This document shows positions 10,282-19,639 of a stretch of 64,000 nt of DNA, piece by piece. A program made the translations under genes and the position numbers. The number at the start of each line of letters is the position of its first letter. Positions within the stretch are counted from its first letter, which is position 1. Under the pieces are notes generated by a model. The model was not told the origin of the DNA. It was given only the letters and a program-made list of their open reading frames with translations, and made no database searches. This DNA comes from Synchiropus splendidus (Eukaryota; Chordata; Actinopteri; Syngnathiformes; Callionymidae), in contig NC_071334.1 in NCBI RefSeq assembly GCF_027744825.2, positions 37,603,937 through 37,667,936 of the forward strand. The letters are read 5' to 3'.

Positions 10282-11816
10282 CCGAGACCATGTGCCAGGA
10301 TGGGTTCAGGGGGTAGGGGAAGACTATGTTAAAATGCACCCCGATCGAGTCTTCCCGAATAATGGCCTCCTTGTTATGGCCTGGGATGGTTCTAATCGTT
10401 CCTGGAAAAAGGGAATTGTTATGCCTTATACTCACCCCACCACCAGTGTTAGGTGGTCTAATTATGAACCTGGTGATTGTGCCCTTTGTGCCAAGCCCAT
10501 TTTTGTCCTCATCTGGTCGGGTGATGCAAGGTACAAGCATGAGCACCGTCCTGAGCAAGCGGAGGTAGGAGCTGAACACCTGGTGGGTGGGATCGAATTA
10601 ATGGGATCTGCCCCTTTCACGTTCTGCATGTGGTGCTGGGAGTCGTGGGGGGGTCGATACCAAATATTACGTAAAGACACCCACTGCAAGCCATGCATCT
10701 GTGGCCGAAGTGAGGGGGACTGGGCCGTGTGTGATACAGGCACCCCCTGGCAGATAAACCCAGCACAATTTTTGGCGCTACGGCATCGTTTTCATTCAAA
10801 CGATCGTCTCATGCAGCCCCCGCTTGCCTTAAGGGCCAGTACTGTTGACTCCTGGAACTGCCCCATCCTGATATATCAGACTATGTGGACTACTAGTGAT
10901 GATAAATTGTCATCGAAGTTCAAAAGGAAACTTTCATTGATCCCCAAGGATACCACCATTAAATGGGAAGACTTCCTCCCGTGGAAGTGGGAGAATGGCT
11001 TACATCTGTCTAGAGACGGAAGCCTATCTTTGCCAGGCTTTAGTTGGAGAAATTGGGAATCCACCTCTTTGGGAAGGTGGTGGACCGAACAATTATGGCC
11101 CCACGATAAGGAGGTTAAGGGGAAAGTGTACCACCCTGATGTGTACAACTACCCCCATTTATCCAACAATAAAAGGATTTTTACAACTTCTGGGACCTTG
11201 CCCAGACATCCTAATGAAGCAAAAGAAGTTAGGGTCTGCACTATAAAGCGTACTCTTATTCTTGTTACTGAATGTGGCCCTCAAACAGTGCCCGGGGCGG
11301 CCCATGTCCTTATTGCATCCACCCGCATCGCATGGTACCCGTTGGGGGTCTGCATAGAGGTGAAGACTGGAGATTTGATGATATTGACCAATGTCTCGAT
11401 CCCGGTTGTGCCCGTAGCAAAAGAAAAATTGACTTGGTGGAGGTCAGCTTGGCTGAGGAAAAGATCTAAGCTGAGTCGTACTGGATTCTCTGAGGCTGTT
11501 CTGGATCTGGAGATGCCAGGCAACACATTTTTCCAGCAGCACCTGAGGCCCCGCCTAGCTGTATATGAGATTGGTCCAGAGGGGGAGAGGAATAATCCCA
11601 AAAACAGCCCGGCTATTATGAACCAATCAGGAGAAAAAGGGAGTCCGAGTTGCAAGAATTAATGCCACCGCCCTCTTCTCACCCACAGGATCTCAATAAT
11701 CCTGGGTCAGAAGAGGAAGAGGCCCCTAAAAAACACGATAAGGGCAAACGGCCAGCTAACGGTAAGCAATCGAGAATAGCCCGCCTTCTTAAAAGAAGGA
11801 AGGGAAAGAAGGAATA
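10271..11816 (+). pseudogene. Accessory gene A (between pol and env)
   Basis: A ~515-codon gene of unknown function. Its ATG overlaps the pol stop (ATGGAAGCTAA, 10271-10281). The main frame runs to 11662, but near 11590-11600 coherent coding moves to another frame that runs to TAA 11816, overlapping the env ATG as TAATG. The protein is Trp-rich with three CxxC pairs (residues 70-73, 119-122, 139-142), suggesting bound metal. The C-terminal frame has a Pro-rich and Glu-rich patch and two basic clusters (RRKR and KRRKGKK) that look like nuclear-localisation signals. Its first ~170 residues share a spaced pattern with gene D (G-[LM]-L, Y-x2-PGD or Y-x-PGD, W-x2-D, then W-x-V and WQ), suggesting paralogy. 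An accessory gene here recalls lentiviruses; a regulatory nuclear role is inference. Confidence 0.7.
11671..11688 (+). promoter_or_regulatory. Candidate splice acceptor for env
   Basis: A pyrimidine-rich run, CCCTCTTCTCACCCACAG, ends in CAG at 11688, about 130 bases before the env ATG at 11817. It is a good acceptor by eye and correctly placed for a subgenomic env mRNA. Confidence 0.45.
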
Positions 11817-14800
11817 ATGAATTTATGGGACAAATTCTGGTATTGGAAAGCTAGGCGCTGGTGGCAATTTAAGGCAAGACAACAATTGGCATATAAAGAT
11901 CAAGCCAAAGACATGCAACACCAGACGCCAGCTACAATTTCCAGGAAACAAATGAAACGAGACAAAATTATCAAGGAATGGGAGAAAACCACAAGGATGT
12001 CTCCCTTGAGTCTTTTTATAATTGGAATGTTATTATTCGTACTAATATTAGTTATAGCCTCATGGTCAAATATAGTCTATGAACACATGACCCATACTAG
12101 CAGTGTCACCCGACGTTGGAAATTAAAAACAGTACACTCTAAAAACTGCACCATTCTGACTCCAGAAACTAGAGAAATACCCCTACCAATTGCAACAGAG
12201 AAAAATGGCACTCAATTTGATCAAGCTTTATGGATGAGACAAGCAGCTGTCTATCTAAATATACACGGAGCTGTAAGTGGCACGTGTCAATATGCTGAGC
12301 AAAAATCTGCTGAACAGGAAATGACAGGTCGGGCTGTCACCGCAAAACCCAGACAGAGACAGTGCCGGAGTGTGAAAAGCTCTGTGAACAAAATCACAGA
12401 AGCAGCTACTATTTTGACAGCTACCATCATGACAATTACCCCCACTATAAATAGTCAGAAACAAAATGCCAATACTACTCAAGACCAAATGACCACTAGC
12501 ACAGCTACTTTTGAATCTGAAAGCACCACCACAGCGATAACAGACGGACCAAATCAGGAAGTCATGACCACGGCCCCTACAAATCCTGTAGCTACACCTA
12601 TTTCCACCCTGATCTCCGACCAAATAGAAACCTATGTTTCCCCGCCTGCTATTATTAAGACAATCCCATTATCAAACCACATTGAAATTAATAATGACAC
12701 TTCAGAATCTGCGAGTCCAGATAAGAAGGACACCGGAGATTGTGATATCCAACATGTCAGAAGATTAATGCTACCCATATATGGGATGCTCCCATTATCA
12801 AAAGAATTGAACCAGACAGCTATGATAATAAAACATGGGAACAAGAACTGTGGGCAACCACGGAAACTTATGGAAATGATGAATGGGATAAAAGTAATCA
12901 AATAGGACAGCTTCTGTTAGATATAGCCCCCCTGCCTTTTTCGGCCAACCCTGACCCCGATGTGTTAAACACTGATCCGACTGACCCTGCTCCTAGAAGA
13001 GTGAGAAGAGGGCAGGAGTACACACTTGAGAGCCTATGCACTAAAGGAATGTTCCATAAGGTAGAGGCAAAAACCACGTCGTTATCATCTAGTGTTATTT
13101 TTGCCGCTATCGTAGCGGCGAATCAAAATAAACACAAAGGAAAGAAGGAACAACAAACTGCGTTCATTCTCTCCGAATACGAAGACAGACAATTTGAGAA
13201 TTGTTTTTATTTGATGGCAAATGGTTCCAGACCATGGTCAGACGGCAAGCCTCCCCCTGACACTCATTTCAGGAGAGAGGAGGTTTACCCCAGATGCAAG
13301 CCAGGAAAAAATTGCAGAAACAGAGGACCTGAAAATGATGGAGATGATGCCGACGCACAAGACACTGGATTACGTAATGTTTATTGGAGATGGCATTTGC
13401 TATCCACCACGACTGAACAAAATAAGAACAAAATTAACGGGACAGGAAAGGCATACATTGCAGATCAGCACTCAGATAGTAAATTTTGGAAAATATGGCT
13501 AAAATACCCTGTCGTGCAGCGAAGGGTCATGTGGTACAAATTAGGGGCGCTGCAAGAAAATGGTATATTATGCCATAACATGCAGTTTAATAATAAAGGA
13601 ATGGAAGAAGGAAATGATTGTCACAAAGAGCCCTGTGAGTGTAGAAGGGATCAGATAGGACTAGCAATTCCCATGATGACTCAACATCCCTCGAGGAATT
13701 GGGTCAATAATAATCAGTCGACCTGGTGGGCTGAGGCTAAGCAATGTTTGTCCAAAGTACTAAGGATAAACATTACTCATGTAAGATATGCATATCAGCT
13801 CATCAATGAAAAACCTAACAATACAGAAAACAGAATATTTTATCCTATGAGGGGAGAAGATTGGGCAAGAGCAATGGAGGACTGTACCAAAGACCTACCG
13901 GTCAATCTATCGTGCCCACTCCCATCTAAAAACTCCATTGGTCGACGACCTAGTGGTCAAGGGCAAGGAGACCATAAGTATACTATTTCTCCGACATGTC
14001 TAAATAATGAGGCTGAAGAAGACCCCACGGTTTTCTTTAAAGCATGGGAGTGGTCTCAGTTAGCCGGCCTTTTGTTAGGAAAAGGATTAGGATGGAACTC
14101 GTTTGACACAGAAAGCTTAGGAATGCTGATATGGCCCCATATTGTGTCATATAAAGAACAAAAAGAAAATACTCTTACTGCTCACCAGAAAGGAAAGAAG
14201 AATACTACGATAATACATCAATTCCTGGTGGGCTCTGGACTCCCACATCTAACAAACCCATTGAACAATCTGAAGGAAAGAGTTAAAAAATATGAGATAG
14301 AAGTACAGACTGATCAAGGGATGTGGGGTTACGACTCAGTGTTCCAAGAAAATATTACTGAATGGAAGAGACCATCTACGGAAGGACTCCGAGATAATGA
14401 CCAAAGGACGTGGTATGCTACACTTAAAGAAGCAACATTATTGTTTAACCCAAGCCAACTGTGGGGAGATATTACACAAATTACAGGAGGTGAAAGAACC
14501 TCGGGAATGGCCCTTCAGGATCAATTAGCTAATTACCAGAACTTTCTCAGAAGGAAAGAAGTCTCCTGGAATGATTCCAATGGAGAAGTGTCTATTCGGG
14601 CCTGGCCCCATTTTAATAACATGATAATTGTCCCGGGAAAAATAGTGTACAAAAGGAGGGAATGGGAGTAGAACCTCCCATAAAGTACACAACGCAGTTT
14701 CTGTTGCCCAATCATCTGAAAACAGTCAGACAATATTTTAAACGATACTCGGAATGGCACCACGTAAGAACAATTCAGTCATCATTCCCGTTTGTTCACA

Positions 14801-15948
14801 CTACTCTAATGACTACGGAGAGGTTTTTAATAGCAGGTCTAGACCTCTTTGAGATCAATAATACGAAGAAGACAAAAAACAAAAGATTTGACAAAACTGA
14901 ATTTAGGAAAACCTGGTTCCCCGTCCTAAGCAACATTCAGTACCCACAGCTCAGATGGCAACCCAATGACCCTGAGTATTTTAATTTAAGTATTACAGGA
15001 TACCAAAAATGCTTTTGTGCACCTAATTTGAAACCTGAGGCGGTATACAGTCATGATTCTAATCTATGCGATCCACACCTCTGGGGTTATATTCCGTGTA
15101 ATACCTCCGGATGTTTTAATGGATCTCGAATAGCTAAACAATTAAAAAGAAAACATGAGTCCTATTTTACCACAAGGTGGGGGACACATGGTATACTGTC
15201 GAAAAATAGGGAAGAAATGTGTGGACGACTAGGAGTCCATGTAGCCGTACCACACTGGCCAAAAGTAGCGGCTCCATTCGGGTTTCTGGAAAGCATAAAC
15301 CCGGGATTCTTAATGTACAATCGCTATGAAACATACCGGGATCAGCTATGTGATAAAGACAATGTGCATGCAAAATCACGGACACAGGTATACTCTATAG
15401 ATGATAGGATTCTTTCAAAAATATCCTATAACGAAACATCCCCGTGGTATATCCCACTAGGAAATAGGAGTTGTGTCTATGAAGATTATAGTGCCCCTAA
15501 GATTGATACAACTCAAGATATATTTGCTTGTGAAAAATTCGACGACTATTGGCATATTGTACGTGATTTCCGCACTAAAACCCCGACAGCAGGATGGTTA
15601 GGATTCATAGGTATGGTAGCAGAAGCGACGGTGTATGGGGTAGGACAAGGAGTTGTAGACACGGTAGACGCCGTGTGGGAAATAATTAAATTAATGTGGT
15701 GGTACATATAATGGATACTTATTGTGTTAGCAGTCCTCATAGGTCTTGCTGCAAACTCTAAAGTAGTCACCTCATGTCGGTGCTTTAACAGTATATGCTG
15801 CTATCCGTGCGGTGCAGCCAGCAGACGAAAAGAAAGACAAGAAAGAGAGTTCTTGAAGAAAGCTCTTCGAGACGTTAAGGAAGACATAAGGAAAAAGAAA
15901 CAAGGAAAATGGAAAAAATCATCGGACGAAGGCTATAGTGAGGTTTAA
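11817..15948 (+). pseudogene. env: env of provirus A, ~1,370 codons, frameshifted
   Basis: Envelope glycoprotein, read in three frames: 11817 to about 12745, about 12746 to 14671, and about 14660 to 15948, with an in-frame TAA at 15709 inside the membrane anchor. The N-terminus is a ~60-residue cytoplasmic segment rich in Trp and Lys/Arg, then a membrane helix (residues about 65-82), as in the foamy Env leader, whose Trp motif contacts Gag. A Thr/Ser-rich mucin-like region follows (about 12410-12640). RRVRR (12995-13009) is a furin-type site, with a short hydrophobic Ala/Val/Ile stretch ~30 residues later that could be a fusion peptide. Many N-glycosylation sequons and cysteines lie between 13200 and 15530. 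The anchor (15690-15760) leads to a Cys-rich, probably palmitoylated, then highly basic tail ending in a YxxV-type motif. It is longer than any Env family I know. Entry function is inferred from the architecture. Confidence 0.85.
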
Positions 15949-15960
15949 CTCAGGGACCTT

Positions 15961-15975
15961 GCTTATGTCTTACAG
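15961..15975 (+). promoter_or_regulatory. Candidate splice acceptor for gene B
   Basis: GCTTATGTCTTACAG ends in CAG at 15975, two bases before the ATG at 15978. This placement suggests gene B is the first ORF of its own spliced mRNA. Confidence 0.45.
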
Positions 15976-15977
15976 AT

Positions 15978-16562
15978 ATGAAGACCAAGGTATCGGCTAC
16001 AAAAGTACCTGAGGGGGAAGCAAATAAGGAAAACCTCAGGATCAAATTTATGACCTTAATATGGGTGTTCGGCACCATCATAATAATATTTGAATCACTT
16101 AATTTTAAAATTACCTACTTCTCCAACAGAGAAGATTGGTGTCAGAGAACAAACATTACTCTTTGTAGATCCATTACCACTCAGAGTTCTTATAGACCTC
16201 TTCTGGAATAGAGAAAGGTTGAAACAACCACTATAATAACAGAAAAATACATCCTAATCAGTGCCAAGGCATTGGTTTATGACATCACTGTAGGATTGAC
16301 TAAATGGCAAAATGACACAATGTTACAAAACGATACACTGAGCTCCATGGCTTATTACCCACGTTACATTAAACACCCAAAAGTGTTTGAACACTGCACG
16401 GATCCAGGAGATAATGTTTGGACTATCTTCTGGATGATGCTGACTTGGGCATACATTGGAGCAGACATACTGACGTTCCATCTACGTCAACAGGAAACTG
16501 AAGGTAACACCTCCATCTACAAGCACACAGGCAAAGCTGCGCAGGAAGTATCTTACATTTAG
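15978..16562 (+). pseudogene. Accessory gene B, two-pass membrane protein
   Basis: A 195-codon frame with one in-frame TAG at 16209; the frame stays open and protein-like on both sides, so I read a single gene with a nonsense mutation. The product would have a charged ~23-residue N-terminus, a membrane helix (about residues 25-43), an ectodomain with NIT, NDT and NDT sequons and a few cysteines, a second very hydrophobic helix containing VWTIFWMMLTWAYIG (near 16417-16470), and a short hydrophilic tail. Both termini would face the cytoplasm. It lies 29 bp after env and 11 bp before gene C. I recognise no family. An alternative is that the first 77 codons are the real protein. Confidence 0.6.
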
Positions 16563-16573
16563 TCGCACTGAGC

Positions 16574-17236
16574 ATGGCAAGCAACCAGACGAACAACACC
16601 GGGTATGACCCAGCAAATCCTCCTCAGGTAGGGACAGATTTTATTGATCTTATGATACTGTCCATGTTACAAGTAGTATTTGTTCCTCCATTACACAAGC
16701 AAAAAACTTGCCTAGGATGCATCTTCGGATTAGTAGTAGGATGCATTCATTTTTTAGTTAGAAAAGTAACCCCTTTACTCACATCATTCGGCCTCATTGG
16801 AGTCGCTGCATTGAATCTTAGTCCTCAGAGACCGTGGCTTTGGCCGACCGCGGTCACCGTAGTATACGTTCTGGACAGTTTGTACACCGAATTGACTTTA
16901 CTATTTTGCATAGGTTCTCAGTGCACCTATTGCAATATAGCAGGGACAGTGATATATCTTATACTCATAGGTTTATTGCTGACATTAATTTGGTCAACCC
17001 TGGGGAGGTATAAAAAGGCAGCACTAAATCTTACAGGGCAATGGATGATTCTGATGATATGGGTCCTGATTAAAAAATTAGCTGGAGGAACTTCCTTGTA
17101 TGTCTCTATGTTTTATATAGGTTATCTGATGGGGACTTGTTATCCCATGAAACTATGGAAAACTCACCAAACGACAACAAACGACATTAGGTTGTTTGGA
17201 ATGGCGTCTGCTGTTAGTAGACCTTCTCAAAATTGA
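16574..17236 (+). CDS. Accessory gene C, polytopic membrane protein
   Basis: An intact 220-codon frame with an ATG start 11 bp after gene B. The N-terminus carries two sequons (NQT, NNT) before the first hydrophobic segment, implying an outside or luminal N-terminus. Hydrophobic segments lie at about residues 23-39, 46-62, 66-82, 90-113, 121-142, 157-167 and 174-188, so five to seven membrane passes. Cysteines cluster at 46-57 and 112-120. A hydrophilic tail of ~30 residues follows. Multi-pass proteins are essentially unknown among standard retroviral genes, so this may be a captured host gene or a viroporin- or receptor-like protein. I recognise no family; at 220 residues it is short for a seven-helix receptor. 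It is one of the few genes in this provirus with no break. Confidence 0.7.
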   Translation: MASNQTNNTGYDPANPPQVGTDFIDLMILSMLQVVFVPPLHKQKTCLGCIFGLVVGCIHFLVRKVTPLLTSFGLIGVAALNLSPQRPWLWPTAVTVVYVLDSLYTELTLLFCIGSQCTYCNIAGTVIYLILIGLLLTLIWSTLGRYKKAALNLTGQWMILMIWVLIKKLAGGTSLYVSMFYIGYLMGTCYPMKLWKTHQTTTNDIRLFGMASAVSRPSQN

Positions 17237-17240
17237 CATT

Positions 17241-17257
17241 TTGTAATGTTTCTACAG
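17241..17257 (+). promoter_or_regulatory. Candidate splice acceptor for gene D
   Basis: TTGTAATGTTTCTACAG ends in CAG at 17257, inside the first codons of the gene D frame. If used, gene D would be joined to an upstream exon rather than starting at the ATG at 17246. Confidence 0.35.
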
Positions 17258-17710
17258 GGCCCAATTGTGATTACGGACGGGAACGACAAGGCGGATCAAT
17301 GGGATCCATGGGGCACAAAGGAGACGAATGTGCTGTTAGCTCTGGATGTGATCATGGAGCCCCTTGAACCTAAAACCAAAGTCCGCCCTGCAGACATAGG
17401 ACGCCGTAGGGTTTTTAGTTGGGGACCCTCCACCAAAATGATTGAATATTGGAGGAATAAGCCCCTCATGAGATTTACAGCAAAAGTATCACGCGGCGTC
17501 GTCACCCAAGAACACCGAAAGAAGGTCCAAAAGATATGGGTGCCCCTTGAAATCAAACCGACGAGAAAGATCGTGTGGTCATTTGAAAAAGAGACCCCGT
17601 TCATCCTCCAGGCATGGCCACGTTTCGTGGTAATGTGCCAGGAGGATGAGCCATTAGTACACTGGCTTCCAGTGGTATGTGCCGAAAACTGGGAGTTCAC
17701 GTTCCCATGA
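17246..17710 (+). CDS. Accessory gene D, first part (or gene D1)
   Basis: An open frame of 154 codons starting ATG at 17246, 10 bp after gene C. It is rich in Trp, Lys and Arg, with no signal peptide or membrane segment, so a soluble intracellular protein. Its middle (FSW near residue 53 to WLPVVC near residue 143) resembles by pattern the second half of gene A (FSW to WYPLGVC). Coherent coding continues in another frame from about 17700, and that frame lacks an ATG near its beginning, so D1 and D2 are probably one ~600-codon gene with a frameshift around 17660-17708. I recognise no known family; position just before the 3' LTR is where foamy viruses keep their transactivator and Bet genes. 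Confidence 0.6.
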   Translation: MFLQGPIVITDGNDKADQWDPWGTKETNVLLALDVIMEPLEPKTKVRPADIGRRRVFSWGPSTKMIEYWRNKPLMRFTAKVSRGVVTQEHRKKVQKIWVPLEIKPTRKIVWSFEKETPFILQAWPRFVVMCQEDEPLVHWLPVVCAENWEFTFP

Positions 17711-19073
17711 TAAGCTGCCCCCATTGACCACGTACGCCCTTAGGGTGTACCACTGTACTATAGGACCTGGGCAGACATCCTGGATTGAACAGGGAGGATT
17801 TCATCCTCCATATGTGGTGCAGGGAATGTTGTTGAAAACGGAACAGATGGGAGAAGTGTATGATAAAGATTTGGGGTTCATTAGTCCCGCTAGACCTTGG
17901 GGGCCGGGAAACATACAGCCAGGTTACCGACGTCCAGGGGACCAGATTCACCTCCGTGACCCAAACTTACTGATGGTGACTCAGTGGCAAAGAGACGCTG
18001 TGAGCGTGTATGAGGACTGGGAGGACTTGATACTCAGTGAACATGGTAGATTATGGCATGGGGGGTATAGTCTACACCATTATCAAGGAGGATTTTGCCC
18101 CCGTGGTTACTTCGAGTGGATGAGCAAATTATTGAAAAATAGAACAACAGTGCCCACCGCATCGGGGTGGCATGTTCAAGGACCAGTCTCATGGCAGAAT
18201 TTTGCCCAACTGGTAATAAGCGGAAATGAGAAAGAAGCTCTGGCTGTGTTGAAGGGAGAACGTGACTGGAAGCGCCCTGCTATGCTCGAGCAGCACAAGC
18301 AGAGATTTAGGCGCGGTGGGAGGCCCTTTCCTCGGAGAACAAATCCGGCGAGACGCTGGGTAGAGAGAGCTGCGACGTCCAGAAGCGGTTGGGTATTTCA
18401 GTTTGCTTCGGCTCCTGGGCAGGGGAACAACTGTCTGCCTGATAAAGGACCATCTGCTAACTCGGATTCGGGAGCTACTCCCGCCCCAAGGGCACCCAGA
18501 CGTCCAAGGGCCTCCGTGTCCGTACCAACGTACGTACACCTGCATTCCTCTCCCCGATCACAGCAGAGTGAGATCTCGCTAACTGAAGGTGAGACGGATG
18601 AAGAAAATCCGAAAGATCAATCAAAATCTCCCGAAGACACCGGTGCAACAAATTGCGACTATTGTAAAGGTAAAGTAATGACTCACAAAAATCTACTCCT
18701 ATGTAAACATGAGGGCCATGTCCTGAAAAATTGTCATCAATGGGGGTTATATATGATAAAAAACAAATTTGTCTTCCCAGACTCAAAACAGCTCACAGAT
18801 GTCCCAGCTAATGTTACCTCCACAGGGTCGGCTGACCCTGTCAACACATCTTCAAGGTCGGCTGATCCTGTGAACACATCATCTCCGGTGCGTCCGAATA
18901 CCCCCAGAGTTTCGACCCCTGTTACGCCTGAGCGGAACGAATACTCTCCTACCACCCCCCGAGATGAGAGTCCAGATCCCACCATGCCTAATCGTCCGAG
19001 CAGAGGAAGCGACCTCACTCCTCCATCAACGCACGACGCCGCGACATCTACCGGTAGAGGCAAGGAGTACTGA
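17679..19073 (+). CDS. Accessory gene D, second part (or gene D2)
   Basis: An open frame of 464 codons, entered at GTG 17679 with no early ATG, ending TGA 19071-19073 at the very edge of the truncated 3' LTR. The first ~200 residues match gene A by pattern (GMLL, YRRPGD, W-x2-D, W-x-V, WQ and AQ in the same order). An Arg-rich stretch (18290-18370), a Ser/Pro/acidic region (18540-18640), and a compact CDYC...CKHEGH...NCH cluster (about 18650-18740) that could be a zinc finger follow. The C-terminus is Pro/Ser/Thr-rich with a short direct repeat of SADPVNTSS (18830-18890). Basic, acidic and metal-binding parts together suggest a nuclear regulator like foamy Tas, which is inference. The last codons may come from the deletion joint. 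Confidence 0.65.
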   Translation: MPKTGSSRSHDKLPPLTTYALRVYHCTIGPGQTSWIEQGGFHPPYVVQGMLLKTEQMGEVYDKDLGFISPARPWGPGNIQPGYRRPGDQIHLRDPNLLMVTQWQRDAVSVYEDWEDLILSEHGRLWHGGYSLHHYQGGFCPRGYFEWMSKLLKNRTTVPTASGWHVQGPVSWQNFAQLVISGNEKEALAVLKGERDWKRPAMLEQHKQRFRRGGRPFPRRTNPARRWVERAATSRSGWVFQFASAPGQGNNCLPDKGPSANSDSGATPAPRAPRRPRASVSVPTYVHLHSSPRSQQSEISLTEGETDEENPKDQSKSPEDTGATNCDYCKGKVMTHKNLLLCKHEGHVLKNCHQWGLYMIKNKFVFPDSKQLTDVPANVTSTGSADPVNTSSRSADPVNTSSPVRPNTPRVSTPVTPERNEYSPTTPRDESPDPTMPNRPSRGSDLTPPSTHDAATSTGRGKEY

Positions 19074-19639
19074 AAAGGCACAACGGCATTGATCCCTGAC
19101 TACTAAAGAATCGACTGGCTCCTGTACTACCATCAACTGGGTTATAGGTGAGTTAATGCTCGATTGAATTAATGTTTGATTCCCTTTCCTGTGCACATGT
19201 AGTGAATGTCTCGACTGGTAGCATTATTCCATCCTGAATTATTATGTCAATGATAAAGTGGTAGTTCAGAAGGCTGAGGTAATATTTTATTTAAGGAATG
19301 GATTGAGGATCTAATCATGTGACCCTAAACGAAGTTAAGTAAAGAGACTACGGTAGAAGGTGTAGCATTGTAAGGTCAAGAACCTGTTTCTCAACAGGTC
19401 GGGCGAATTAAATAACCCGCTCAGTGAAGCGCCGACACTACTCACTAATATAATAGGTGAAGTTGATACATCTATTATAGTTTTAGAACCGTGTCTGCAA
19501 CAATAGGCTGACTGAGTTGACCACACGAGGGGGCCCTTTACCAGAGAGGCAAAGGGAGGTGGTGTACTCGGAATTAGGGACGGCTTGTTACAGCCAATTG
19601 CCCAGCACACAAAACCTTGAAATCCAAACCCGAGCGATA
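19066..19639 (+). repeat. 3' LTR of provirus A, U3 missing
   Basis: It matches 3372-3947 (R-U5) with about ten substitutions. The ~820 bp of U3, the polypurine tract, TATA and AATAAA are absent; gene D runs straight into it through the shared bases AGTACTGAAAAGG, so a deletion at short homology is likely. The terminal CA of the 5' copy reads TA here. Satellite resumes at 19640 with GAGATAAGG. Confidence 0.88.

Larger units (their letters stand above)
2554..19639 (+). mobile_element. Provirus A: giant complex endogenous retrovirus
   Basis: A ~17-kb retroviral insertion inside satellite DNA. In order it has a 5' LTR, a tRNA-Lys3 primer site, gag, pol with its own ATG, accessory gene A, env, accessory genes B, C and D, and a 3' LTR lacking U3. 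The satellite on the two sides does not rejoin (roughly 67 bp of a monomer is missing) and I find no target-site duplication, so at least one end was rearranged after integration. LTR copies differ at about 10 of ~573 positions by eye, which suggests a fairly young insertion, yet gag, pol, gene A and env are all broken. The genome plan is nearest to foamy viruses; the precise family is not decided. Confidence 0.93.

Noticed and set aside
12255..12623. 122-codon minus-strand frame inside env
   Set aside because: Antisense to the Thr-rich region; open by composition only.
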